64,000 nt of DNA from Owenweeksia sp048267305 (lineage in GTDB: Bacteria > Bacteroidota > Bacteroidia > Flavobacteriales > Schleiferiaceae). Of this stretch, positions 1-7,916 are shown one piece after another. A program made the translations under genes and the position numbers. Below the pieces are notes generated by a model, which saw nothing but the letters and a program-made list of their open reading frames with translations, ran no database searches and had not been told where the DNA came from. Numbering within the stretch: the stretch's first letter is position 1; each line of letters opens with the position of its first letter. The stretch spans positions 124,001 to 188,000 of the forward strand of contig JBLWXT010000005.1 of assembly GCA_048267305.1 (NCBI GenBank), read 5' to 3'.

Positions 1-1002
1 GCGGTAATGGTAAAGTTCATTAACAGGATCGTTGAGTTTGGAGTAGGCAATAGACAGGGAGCCATGTGCCATTCTTTGTACCTTCAAATAAGGTATTGCC
101 TTGGCAATAGCCAAACCTTGTTTACCATGTACTATGGCTTTTTCAGGCTTGTTTATTCTTCCATAAAAATAACAGAGCCTGACGTTGGTATATGCCATGC
201 CGTGTCTGTCATTAATGCTGTCTCTTAACCTCAGTGCTTTTAGGAGGGTGGCTTCAGCAAGCTCATATTGGCCTATGGTGCTGTAGTTGTGGCCGAGATT
301 ACTTAGCAGCAGGCCCATAGATTGGTAAAACTTTTCGTGTTTAGCTATCTGGAATGCTATTTTTTGAAAGTAGATAGCGGAATCAACAGGGCCGGATTTT
401 TCAAAGATGATGGATAGATTGTTATAGCCTCCAATCAAGTCACGCTGAGTGCCATATTGCTTAAAAAGTGCTATGGCGCGATTTATAGTTTGACGGGCAC
501 TTTTAAGATCATCCTGATCGTAGTGTAATAGGGAGATATCCTCAAGGTTATTGGCAATGCCAATCTGGTTATTTATCTTTTTGTATGAATTGTTGCTGGC
601 ATAGAGCAGGTTTATTTGAGACTGAACATCACCCATGCCTCTGTAAATCTCCGCCAGATATGCCTTTGCCTTTCCTATGTACAAATGGTCATTTAGATCC
701 TCAAAATTACCTAGGTAGTAGGTTATTGAGTCAATACTAATATGATAATCACGCAAATCCCTTGCATAAACATAATTTCTGAATGCAGAGCGGAAGTATA
801 GCTGATCATTGCCCTGAATGGAACTTTGGTGTCTGACTGACTGTAATTTCCTGAGGGCCTCTTCAATAGAATTGTTTTTATAATCATCTAAGGCTTGCTC
901 AAATAGTGTCCGGAGTTTTTCCTTGTCACTAAACGGAGTTTGGGCTTCCATCTGTAAGGTGAAAAACAGAAAAAAGGACAGTATAAGATAGGTTAAGGGC
1001 AT
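1..1002 (-). CDS. TPR-repeat secreted/sensor protein, N-terminal part (cut by window start)
   Basis: The minus strand is open from an ATG at 1002 to the window edge: 334 codons without a stop. The protein starts with a signal peptide (MPLTYLILSFFLFFTLQMEAQ) and continues as helical repeats with TPR-like spacing, for example around residues 150-190 (DDLKSARQTINRAIALFKQYG), 195-230 and 235-275 (GQYELAEATLLKALRLRD). The layout matches the periplasmic sensor part of Bacteroidota TPR histidine kinases or TPR-LuxR regulators, two of which lie elsewhere in this window. The output domain would be left of the window, so the type of output is unknown. The reading frame and secretion signal are seen directly; the sensor role is inferred. 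Confidence 0.8.
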   Translation of the reverse strand, partial: MPLTYLILSFFLFFTLQMEAQTPFSDKEKLRTLFEQALDDYKNNSIEEALRKLQSVRHQSSIQGNDQLYFRSAFRNYVYARDLRDYHISIDSITYYLGNFEDLNDHLYIGKAKAYLAEIYRGMGDVQSQINLLYASNNSYKKINNQIGIANNLEDISLLHYDQDDLKSARQTINRAIALFKQYGTQRDLIGGYNNLSIIFEKSGPVDSAIYFQKIAFQIAKHEKFYQSMGLLLSNLGHNYSTIGQYELAEATLLKALRLRDSINDRHGMAYTNVRLCYFYGRINKPEKAIVHGKQGLAIAKAIPYLKVQRMAHGSLSIAYSKLNDPVNELYHYR

Positions 1003-1163
1003 ATTGCTGTTTAATCCTTTGAAGATGCAATTTGCACATTAAGTTAAACACAAATATTTACTTATGTTTCAGATATCAATCATTATGATGTATTTGAAAT
1101 GAGTGTTATAAAGGTATGGAGGCCAAATATGATACTCTGATGGCCCTGAGTTCCAGTTTTTGC

Positions 1164-1541
1164 CTAATACATGGTATTGGGATTGGCTGATTTCTCAGGA
1201 ATCTGCTGAATAGCATCCCAGTGCTCGCAAATCTTTCCATTTTCATCAAACCTAAAAAAGTCCATGGTAACATATTCATCGTTTCCCGGCCAGATTTGGT
1301 GGGTGTGCAAAGCCACTAGATCTCCTTCTGCAATGCAGCGGACAAATTCAATCGACTTTTCAGGATACTCCACTTGCATCCTCTCGAAGTACTCAATAAA
1401 GCCCTGAGTGCCATTGGCCACATCCGGATTGTGCTGTATGTATTCCTTTCCCACATACTGTTCGATCGCCTTTTTGGGGTTTCCTAAATAAGCGGTTTTA
1501 TAAAAGGCAATGGCGTTTTTCTTGTTTTGCTCCAGATTCAT
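1164..1541 (-). CDS. SnoaL-like / NTF2-fold protein
   Basis: A 125-residue protein of the SnoaL-like polyketide-cyclase/NTF2 superfamily, a small cone-shaped fold used by enzymes and by non-enzymatic proteins. Typical marks are the N-terminal helix with AIAFYKTAY, the QYVGKEYIQHNPDV segment, GFIEYFERM, and the C-terminal strands with TMDFFRFDENGKICEHWD. The length is normal for the family. No signal peptide, so probably cytoplasmic. The substrate cannot be read from sequence. It ends the short run that includes the YdeI-like gene, with 17 bp between them, so the two may be co-transcribed. Confidence 0.8.
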   Translation of the reverse strand: MNLEQNKKNAIAFYKTAYLGNPKKAIEQYVGKEYIQHNPDVANGTQGFIEYFERMQVEYPEKSIEFVRCIAEGDLVALHTHQIWPGNDEYVTMDFFRFDENGKICEHWDAIQQIPEKSANPNTMY

Positions 1542-1558
1542 CTCTTGGGTTTTTATTA

Positions 1559-2110
1559 CTATACTCGCTTTTGATTCTGGCTGGCAATTATGGTTTTATC
1601 AAGACGTGAAAGTCTTGTTTTTTCTTGCTTGGCAGACATTATCCAATGTTTGGTAAGCCTAAGGTAGGAGGGCGCCTGGCTGCTAAAAAAATCCCAGGCG
1701 GCCTTGTTTTGCTTAAACAGTCTTTTGTATTCGGCAGGAAGCTCAGAGGATACATGTGCATGAGAATATGCACTGGATTCATCCACAGTTCGCAAACGGA
1801 AAATGTGATGACCAGCCTCTGTCATTAGCCCCGCTTCGGTAAGCTCTGCCATCTTTTTTATGTTGACGGCACTCCATAAACTAGACTTTCTTCTTGGCGT
1901 AAAACGGATGCAATAGCTCTCCTCATCTATGGATTTTCGTATTCCATCTATCCAGCCAAAGCACAATGCCTGATCTACCGATTGAGACCAGGTGATAGAT
2001 GCCTTGCCTGTTTTAACTTTATAAAACCCAACAATCAGCTCGGTTTCCTTCTTGTGGTTTTTCTGTAACCAGTTTCTGAATTCTGTTGGATTGGCAAAAA
2101 AAGTGGGCAT
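1559..2110 (-). CDS. YdeI/OmpD-associated family protein
   Basis: A 183-residue protein of the YdeI family, once called bacteriocin-protection proteins. Family marks visible are the start MPTFFANPTEFRNWL, the block ITWSQSVDQALCFGWIDG (residues about 38-56), IRFTPRRKSSLWSAVNIKK and the basic C-terminus. Cytoplasmic, with no signal peptide or membrane segment. The biochemical function of the family is not established. It lies just upstream of the SnoaL-like gene on the same strand, and the region before its ATG carries two copies of an 18-bp near-palindrome (see 2150-2195), which suggests repressor control. Confidence 0.82.
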   Translation of the reverse strand: MPTFFANPTEFRNWLQKNHKKETELIVGFYKVKTGKASITWSQSVDQALCFGWIDGIRKSIDEESYCIRFTPRRKSSLWSAVNIKKMAELTEAGLMTEAGHHIFRLRTVDESSAYSHAHVSSELPAEYKRLFKQNKAAWDFFSSQAPSYLRLTKHWIMSAKQEKTRLSRLDKTIIASQNQKRV

Positions 2111-2149
2111 GATCTGAGTTTAAGGCGTGCTGGCAATGTTTTTAAATAT

Positions 2150-2195
2150 ATCGGTTTTAGAGCCGATATTTAGTTAAATCGGTTTTAGAGGCGAT
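2150..2195 (-). promoter_or_regulatory. Duplicated near-palindrome before the YdeI-like gene (possible operator)
   Basis: Two copies of an 18-bp sequence (ATCGGTTTTAGAGCCGAT at 2150-2167 and ATCGGTTTTAGAGGCGAT at 2178-2195) start 28 bp apart and lie 40-85 bp before the ATG at 2110. The first copy, with flanking bases, has 7-nt inverted arms ATATCGG/CCGATAT. Two symmetric copies in a promoter region look like a repressor site. The regulator is unknown, and no regulator gene lies next to it. Confidence 0.45.
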
Positions 2196-2215
2196 AAGGC
2201 GGAGAAAGCCAGAAT

Positions 2216-2782
2216 CTATTCTTTACTATTATTACCGTTAGAAAGTAAAAATTCACTTATCACCATGCTTGTATTGGCTCCAATAAACTGAAGCAGCTCC
2301 CGGTAATCAAGCTTTTTAGATTGACTTTTAAGAAAGTCTTTACGAGACATTATTAAGTACTGATATTTCAATGTCACATTAAAACCCCCACTTACCTTTA
2401 CTCTAAAAGAATGGGTCTCTTGCGGTTTAAGAACAATGAAATTTAAAAGGTGAGTAGCATCTCGCCAATTTCTACTTAAATTAAAAACAGAGTCTGATTT
2501 TAAAGAGATATTCAAGACTTCGTTAGAACTTATACCTGACCCGTCATTAGGCTTAATTATGTAAAAAACGCTATCCTTAGTATCATTGAAAAATATTAGA
2601 GTTGAAAACAACGAATCGCCACGTTCTTCCAAATTTTGCGTCAGGATTTGTTTGCTAAAATTCTGTGCCTTAAGTAATTGCCCGGGAAAAAGAGTAATTA
2701 TGAGAAACAGAAACTTCAGGATAGCTTCTGACTTATTGGTGTTTAAGTGGATTCGTTTACTCTTCATTCTTGCTCTCATCAA
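2216..2782 (-). CDS. Secreted protein of unknown function
   Basis: 188 residues that I do not recognise. After a basic N-terminus comes a hydrophobic stretch (ILKFLFLIITLFPGQLLKAQ) that ends like a signal peptidase I site, so the mature part is probably periplasmic or outer-membrane associated. The mature region is strand-rich with no cysteine pair or catalytic motif that I can name. Starts at Met1, Met2 or Met6 (2767) are all possible; Met6 gives a more usual signal peptide. It is followed by further unknown envelope genes on the same strand. Confidence 0.6.
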   Translation of the reverse strand: MMRARMKSKRIHLNTNKSEAILKFLFLIITLFPGQLLKAQNFSKQILTQNLEERGDSLFSTLIFFNDTKDSVFYIIKPNDGSGISSNEVLNISLKSDSVFNLSRNWRDATHLLNFIVLKPQETHSFRVKVSGGFNVTLKYQYLIMSRKDFLKSQSKKLDYRELLQFIGANTSMVISEFLLSNGNNSKE

Positions 2783-2838
2783 CTTACTTCTTTGCTTCCT
2801 TCATAGTGTTATTCATGTATAAAATAGTTACGGGTCAT

Positions 2839-3444
2839 TTATTTGGATTCTTGGTTCGGGTTTTTCAAGTTCATTTTATCCCTCTCTTCCTGTACCTTCT
2901 CCCAAAGGTCAGGGTTTTCAGGATGTGCGCGAGCCTCTTTCATTGCCTCCAATAGAGCAGGATAGTCTCGATACTTAAAGTCTTGCCATAAACCACTTGG
3001 GAGAATTAAAAGGATTAAACCAATGCTTCCAATAAGGGCTATCCTTTTAAAAATGTTGGTATAGTATTCAGACTTTGATTTTGAATACTTCACTAAGCCC
3101 ACGATGAGGGCTATAGCCAATCCAACTACTCCAAGGACCAGGTTGGGGAAGGCACCGGGGAAAGACATCAATGTAAATAGTATACCAACCAAAGTGCTTG
3201 AAAGGGCCAGCCCGGTAAGGATGGCTCCAACAATCCTCATGGCACTGACACCTTTGTAAGAGCTCTTCTTAAAAATGCGCTTTAACGGGATATTGTTAAA
3301 AAGGGCAAAACTTAAATAGCCATAAATTACGCCAAGTAGGGTAAAGGATAATACCAATAATACATCACTCAACGGAATCAACAGGCTACTAAGTACAATG
3401 GAAATGAGAGCAACGGCTCCAGAGATTAATTCGGCTTTTTTCAT
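2839..3444 (-). CDS. Multi-pass membrane protein of unknown function
   Basis: 201 residues with five or six hydrophobic segments (about residues 5-25, 27-48, 70-92, 96-118 and 132-152) and a charged, soluble C-terminal tail of about 45 residues (YRDYPALLEAMKEARAHPEN and on). The pattern is common in small Bacteroidota inner-membrane proteins. No transporter signature is visible. Downstream at 2782 lies the secreted unknown protein, about 57 bp away on the same strand. Confidence 0.65.
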   Translation of the reverse strand: MKKAELISGAVALISIVLSSLLIPLSDVLLVLSFTLLGVIYGYLSFALFNNIPLKRIFKKSSYKGVSAMRIVGAILTGLALSSTLVGILFTLMSFPGAFPNLVLGVVGLAIALIVGLVKYSKSKSEYYTNIFKRIALIGSIGLILLILPSGLWQDFKYRDYPALLEAMKEARAHPENPDLWEKVQEERDKMNLKNPNQESK

Positions 3445-3580
3445 TTTGGTTTTTAGTGTTTAGCGGGCTATTGCAAAGTTTTTGGATTGAATCAGCGGAT
3501 CATGGTTGGTGTATTTTCTGAGGTTGAACTGAAAGTAGTAGTTGTCCATTTAAAAAATCTCGATATGCCTGTGAAAATTC

Positions 3581-4051
3581 TCAATCCATATTTGGATTAA
3601 AAACATCTCCAAACCAAGAAAACACAGATATGGCACCTACAATAATCAGGGTCACCAAAATAAGCCCAACCAGCAGGCAACCGGCCTTAAAAGCCTGATC
3701 CTTCCACGTCACAATATCATCAGAATTAACACCTATATCACTTCGATTTTTTAGATCAACTTCCACATAATCAAAAAAGAAAAGGCTATCACTACCAATA
3801 ATTCCAGTGTCAAGTTGATAATCTATTAATTGGTTGGTGCCAGATTTCTTTTCTGTGATTAGAGAAGCATCTAACAATTGAGCAGCGTATATCTCTAACC
3901 CTTGGCGGTTCGCTCTTATATAACCGTCAACTGGTTCTTTATTATCATTAAATTGATGAAAACTTATATAGCCCTCATCGTAATTTTCCTGAGTTCGGAG
4001 GGTGTCAATTAATACTCTTATTTCATCTTCTTTCTTCACTGAACTACACAC
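3581..4051 (-). CDS. Single-span membrane protein, unusual GTG start
   Basis: 156 residues, not recognised. The only start codons available are GTG at 4051 or GTG at 4039; an in-frame TAA lies directly before 4051 and there is no ATG in the first third. The protein starts MCSSVKKEDE, which resembles the lipobox end and mature start of a lipoprotein (...CSS) without the hydrophobic signal before it. One clear membrane span sits near the C-terminus (GCLLVGLILVTLIIVGAISV). It is either a C-tail-anchored protein or a lipoprotein gene that lost its signal sequence. It follows the SPFH gene by 35 bp. Confidence 0.5.
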   Translation of the reverse strand: MCSSVKKEDEIRVLIDTLRTQENYDEGYISFHQFNDNKEPVDGYIRANRQGLEIYAAQLLDASLITEKKSGTNQLIDYQLDTGIIGSDSLFFFDYVEVDLKNRSDIGVNSDDIVTWKDQAFKAGCLLVGLILVTLIIVGAISVFSWFGDVFNPNMD

Positions 4052-4086
4052 TTAGCGCGTTGCTTTAAATAAAGTTTAAGGTCATC

Positions 4087-5013
4087 TTACTTTGTATCGC
4101 CACCCTCAGCCTTCTCCTTAGCATCCTTCATAGTATTGGCAGCAATAAAGCTGGTGGTCATCTGCGTAAGCATATCGCTGGCTGCCGTTGGGTTGTTGGG
4201 CAATAGGATAAGGTTGCTATCCGTGTTTTCACTTACAGCTTGCAGCGTATCATAGTGTTGGGTAATCACTATAAGGGCAGAGGCCTCCTGAGAGTTAATG
4301 CCTACAGCGTTTAGAACTTCCACAGAATCTTCCAATCCTCGGGCAATTTCCCTACGCTGGTCGGCAATACCTTGTCCCTGTAAACGCTTGCTTTCTGCCT
4401 CAGCAGTAGCTTTTGCTACAATTCGGATACGCTCAGCTTCCCCTTCATATTCAGCCGCTATCTTTTGGCGCTCAGCTGCATTAATTTTGTTCATGGCATG
4501 TTTTACCTGCTCATCAGGGTCAATATCTGTAACCAGGGCTTTTATAATGTCATAACCATAATCATTCATAGCCTCTTTCAATTCACGTTTTATGGCCACG
4601 GCTATGTCGTCTTTCTTTTCAAATACATCATCAAGCTTTAGCTTGGGAACCTCTGCGCGTACAGTGTCAAATACATAGGAAGTGATTTGATCCTCAGGAT
4701 TCTGTAGCTGGTAGAATGCTGCGTATACCGATTGTTTCAGCACCAGATATTGCACCGAAACCTTCATCTTCACAAATACATCATCCTTGGTTTTTGTTTC
4801 CACCAATACATCTAATTGTTGAATGCGCAGGTTTACTCGTCCTGCCACTTGATCTACCAAAGGAATACGCCAGTGAATACCGGCTTCTGGGGCTTTTATA
4901 AACTTACCGAAGCGTTGTATTACGGCTACATACTGCTGACGCACAATGTAAAAACCGCTTAAAACAAACAATGCAATAACTATAAATACTATAAGACCAA
5001 TGGGTAAATTCAT
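4087..5013 (-). CDS. SPFH/band-7 (stomatin/QmcA-like) membrane protein
   Basis: 308 residues with the layout of bacterial stomatin-like proteins: an N-terminal membrane span (LIVFIVIALFVLSGFYIV, about 6-24), the PHB/SPFH domain (about 25-180, with VRQQYVAVIQRFGKF and PGIHWRIP-like AGIHWRIPLVDQV), then a long Ala/Glu-rich coiled coil (EAERIRIVAKATAEAESKRL). Such proteins form large oligomeric cages or rings in the inner membrane and often associate with proteases. The length is usual for QmcA. A band-7 gene is often paired with an NfeD gene; here the next gene is unrelated. Confidence 0.88.
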   Translation of the reverse strand: MNLPIGLIVFIVIALFVLSGFYIVRQQYVAVIQRFGKFIKAPEAGIHWRIPLVDQVAGRVNLRIQQLDVLVETKTKDDVFVKMKVSVQYLVLKQSVYAAFYQLQNPEDQITSYVFDTVRAEVPKLKLDDVFEKKDDIAVAIKRELKEAMNDYGYDIIKALVTDIDPDEQVKHAMNKINAAERQKIAAEYEGEAERIRIVAKATAEAESKRLQGQGIADQRREIARGLEDSVEVLNAVGINSQEASALIVITQHYDTLQAVSENTDSNLILLPNNPTAASDMLTQMTTSFIAANTMKDAKEKAEGGDTK

Positions 5014-5041
5014 AATGTATAGAATAAGATTTTGAGGTACT

Positions 5042-5070
5042 CAAATTTAAGTGGTGAATATACTTCAAAA
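5042..5070 (-). promoter_or_regulatory. Bacteroidota-type promoter of the SPFH gene
   Basis: Read on the minus strand, TTTTG (5070-5066) is followed after 16 nt by TAAATTTG (5049-5042), matching the -33 TTG and -7 TAnnTTTG elements of the Bacteroidota housekeeping sigma factor. It lies 29 bp before the ATG at 5013. Confidence 0.5.
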
Positions 5071-5163
5071 GGCAATGTTGAGTGGCATGGACTACAAAAA
5101 TGTACGCCATGGATTTAAGGTATTTGCGGTGATGTTGGCCTTTTGTATTTTCCCGCCTTCAAA

Positions 5164-6102
5164 ATGAAACGCTATTACGACATACTTGGCCTCAGCGAGG
5201 GTGCTTCTAAGGAAGAGGTGAAAAAGGCCTATCGCATGATGGCTATGAGGTATCATCCGGATGTAAATCCGGGAGAAGGTGCTAAAAAGAAATTTCTGGA
5301 AGTACTGGAGGCCTACGAATACCTAACGGGTGTTCGTAAAATGAACCAGGGGCGGGGGATGAATCCCGAAGATCTTCAGAAGTTTTACGATCTGATGAAA
5401 AAAGCCGCTGAAGAAAAGGCCAAAGCGCAGTATCGCCAGCGGGTAAAGGAGTTTAGGAAAAAGCAGGAGCAGAAGCAATCAGCCGAGTTTCAAAAAGCCA
5501 TCTTTATATTAATTGGAATTGTAGTGGTTGGAGTAGCCACCTGGCAAGGCTATGGTTTTTATAAAAACCTGGTTATCAATCGCGATCCTCAGGTTACCGA
5601 AGTGCAAATTACCGGACTGGGCACCAAGCGTATGGAGTACCAGTTTTTTATTGAGGATACCATTATAAAGGAGCGGGTTTATGCCAGTCAGTATGGCATA
5701 GATATATTGTCGGGCAATGGTATGCCACTTAAAATTGGAGATCAGTTTGAACTTATTTATTCACATAGCCAGCCCGGTTTTCACCGGATAAATTTTGAAA
5801 AGGTGAGTGCCGAGACCTTAAGGCGATATATGGATTTGGTGGCGCGCAGGTTTTTGGTTATTTATCAGGATGAATGGGCGGGTTTGCCAGCTCATGATCA
5901 AAAAATACGTGCCAGTTGTATGACGCTTCTGGTGTTTAATAAATTTGGATTTGACGGCCTCAGCACCGTTTATTATAAGGATGTAAATCCGCTGGACAAC
6001 TTTTCGCACAACAGCTGGAGCTGGACTAACTTAAACTCCAGCGAGGAGTATCTGAATATTGAGGCGTCCTGCGCTTCTGATTCTATGCAGGTACGTTATT
6101 GA
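5164..6102 (+). CDS. Membrane-anchored J-domain (DnaJ-like) protein
   Basis: A type III J-protein: an N-terminal J domain (residues 1-60) with the essential HPD at about 31-33 in RYHPDVNPGEG, a charged helix-rich linker (about 70-112), one membrane span (about 113-135, IFILIGIVVVGVATWQGYGF) and a C-terminal soluble domain of about 175 residues that I do not recognise. It lacks the Gly/Phe and zinc-finger regions of true DnaJ, so it probably brings DnaK to a membrane-associated client. The start at 5164 (MKRYYDILG) fits the J-domain family; an in-frame ATG at 5143 adds seven unlikely residues. Confidence 0.8.
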   Translation: MKRYYDILGLSEGASKEEVKKAYRMMAMRYHPDVNPGEGAKKKFLEVLEAYEYLTGVRKMNQGRGMNPEDLQKFYDLMKKAAEEKAKAQYRQRVKEFRKKQEQKQSAEFQKAIFILIGIVVVGVATWQGYGFYKNLVINRDPQVTEVQITGLGTKRMEYQFFIEDTIIKERVYASQYGIDILSGNGMPLKIGDQFELIYSHSQPGFHRINFEKVSAETLRRYMDLVARRFLVIYQDEWAGLPAHDQKIRASCMTLLVFNKFGFDGLSTVYYKDVNPLDNFSHNSWSWTNLNSSEEYLNIEASCASDSMQVRY

Positions 6103-6207
6103 AATTCATATATCGTCTTTGTGGTTAAGCAGATACTTTTTACTTTAACGCAGAGTTGTTACATTAGGTCTTGCTACTGCTTAAAAATGATAAAGCTTCC
6201 AGGCAGT

Positions 6208-6285
6208 CCTCCGCGAAATCTCTGCGCCCATTGCGGTTAAGCGGTAAGCTGTTTTCTTCAACGCAGAGGTGCAGAGTACGCTGAG
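6208..6285. repeat. Intergenic repeat, copy 1
   Basis: The 421-bp gap between the J-protein and hisS holds two diverged copies of one sequence. Each starts CCTCCGCGAAATCTCTGCGC, passes through a 'TTCTTCAACGCAGA' core and ends GGCTGAG or CGCTGAG. Copy 1 is 78 bp. A further scrap of the core (TTAACGCAGAG) lies near 6144. No coding potential is seen. It is an uncharacterised intergenic repeat. Confidence 0.6.
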
Positions 6286-6346
6286 TCTCGCAGAGAATTT
6301 CTTTAAGACTTTCGGTTGTTTAAATAAAATCAAGGTTCTTAGTAAA

Positions 6347-6430
6347 CCTCCGCGAAATCTCTGCGCTCATTGCGCCTTCGCGGTTAAATAACAACCTTTT
6401 CTTCAACGCAGAAATGCGGAGTAGGCTGAG
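6347..6430. repeat. Intergenic repeat, copy 2
   Basis: Second copy of the element at 6208-6285, same orientation, 84 bp. The first 20 bases and the TTCTTCAACGCAGA core are conserved; the middle carries a small insertion (CCTTCGCGGTTAAATAACAA). The copies start 139 bp apart. Confidence 0.6.
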
Positions 6431-6466
6431 AAATGACGTCCCCAAACACCATTATTACATCCGCCC

Positions 6467-6495
6467 TTGCCGCTCCCTTATTTCTACTAATTTTG
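6467..6495 (+). promoter_or_regulatory. Bacteroidota-type promoter of hisS-hutH
   Basis: TTG at 6467-6469, 18 nt, then TAATTTTG at 6488-6495: a full match to the -33/-7 consensus TTG...TAnnTTTG, ending 29 bp before the hisS ATG. As hutH overlaps hisS and has no promoter of its own visible, this probably drives both. Confidence 0.6.
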
Positions 6496-6524
6496 AGCCC
6501 TCTTAAAAAAAGCACCAAAACAAT

Positions 6525-7916
6525 ATGTCTATAAAGCCCAGCCTACCCAAAGGCACCCGCGATTTAATGCCCGAAGCCATGCAAAAGCGGGAGTATATTC
6601 TGTCTTCAATAAAGACTGTTTTTTGTAAATATGGCTTTCAGCCGATAGAAACTCCAGCCATGGAAAACCTCAGTACCCTTACCGGAAAGTATGGAGAGGA
6701 GGGCGACAAGCTTATTTTTAAGATTTTGAATTCCGGGGACTTTATTAAGAAATCCAATAAACAAGCTTACGCTGATGACGATAGCAATGCGTTTGGAGCC
6801 TCCATTTCAGAAAAAGCCCTGCGTTACGACCTTACCGTTCCCTTCGCTCGTTTTGTGGTACAAAACCAAAATGATTTAACCTTTCCTTTTAAACGCTATC
6901 AAATACAACCGGTATGGAGAGCTGATCGTCCGCAAAAGGGACGTTTCCGTGAATTTTACCAATGTGATGCTGATGCCGTTGGTTCTGATTCTCTTTTAAT
7001 GGAGTTGGAATTCATCCGCATGTATGATGAAGTTTTTAAAAAGTTGAAAGTTCCGGCAGCCATCCACATGAACAACCGCAAGTTGTTAGCTGGTTTGGCC
7101 GAAGTAATGGGTATTAGCGATAGACTTACCGAGTTTACTGTTATCCTTGATAAACTGGATAAAATTGGTAATGAAGGTGTAGCGAGGGAACTAACACAAA
7201 AGGGTTTCCCTGAAAAGGCAAGTACGCTGCTTTTTGAAATTCTATCTACGAAAGGTAGCAATGCAGAAAAATTGGAAGTATTTAAAAAGGCATTGGCTGG
7301 AAATGAAATGGGAGAGAAGGGCATTGCTGAGTTGGAATTTGTGCTCAACAACCTAAGCAGCCTAAAACTAACTAATGATTTGGTTTTGGATGTAAGTTTG
7401 GCCCGTGGGCTGGATTATTACACAGGAGCCATATTTGAAGTAAAACCTGTAGGTGTGGAAATGGGCTCGATTGGTGGCGGTGGCCGCTATGATGATCTCA
7501 CAGGGATATTTGGAATGAAGAATCTTTCCGGCATTGGAATTTCCTTTGGTTTGGATCGCATACAGATAGTGATGGAAGAGCTGAATCTTTTCCCTGAAAT
7601 GGATGGCAATTCCACGGAAGTGCTATTTGTAAATTTTGGAGAAGCCGAAAGCCTGTACAGCCTCACTTTTGCAAATGAGCTTAGAGATTTGGGGGTAAAG
7701 GCAGAAGTATATCCGGATAGCAGTAAGCTTAAAAAGCAGCTGGATTTTGCCAATAAAAAGAATATTCCCAATGTAATATTGATTGGCAGCAATGAGATGA
7801 AAGCCGAAAAGTTCACCATGAAAAATATGAACGAAGGCACGCAGGAAGACTATAGCCGAATTGAAATTCTTGAATACTTTACAAACCGTAAAAACTCAAA
7901 CTATGGCCTCCACTGA
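6525..7916 (+). CDS. hisS: Histidyl-tRNA synthetase
   Basis: Class II aminoacyl-tRNA synthetase that charges tRNA-His. All family motifs are present: the start LPKGTRDLMPEAM, RYDLTVPFARF (about residues 100-110), motif 2 with WRADRPQKGRFREFYQCD (about 131-148), the histidine-binding ARGLDYYTGAIFEV, motif 3 GIGISFGLDRI, and the C-terminal anticodon-binding domain (about 365-455). 463 residues is within the normal range. The last 14 bp overlap the start of hutH. The start ATG at 6525 is directly before the conserved N-terminus. Confidence 0.97.
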   Translation: MSIKPSLPKGTRDLMPEAMQKREYILSSIKTVFCKYGFQPIETPAMENLSTLTGKYGEEGDKLIFKILNSGDFIKKSNKQAYADDDSNAFGASISEKALRYDLTVPFARFVVQNQNDLTFPFKRYQIQPVWRADRPQKGRFREFYQCDADAVGSDSLLMELEFIRMYDEVFKKLKVPAAIHMNNRKLLAGLAEVMGISDRLTEFTVILDKLDKIGNEGVARELTQKGFPEKASTLLFEILSTKGSNAEKLEVFKKALAGNEMGEKGIAELEFVLNNLSSLKLTNDLVLDVSLARGLDYYTGAIFEVKPVGVEMGSIGGGGRYDDLTGIFGMKNLSGIGISFGLDRIQIVMEELNLFPEMDGNSTEVLFVNFGEAESLYSLTFANELRDLGVKAEVYPDSSKLKKQLDFANKKNIPNVILIGSNEMKAEKFTMKNMNEGTQEDYSRIEILEYFTNRKNSNYGLH

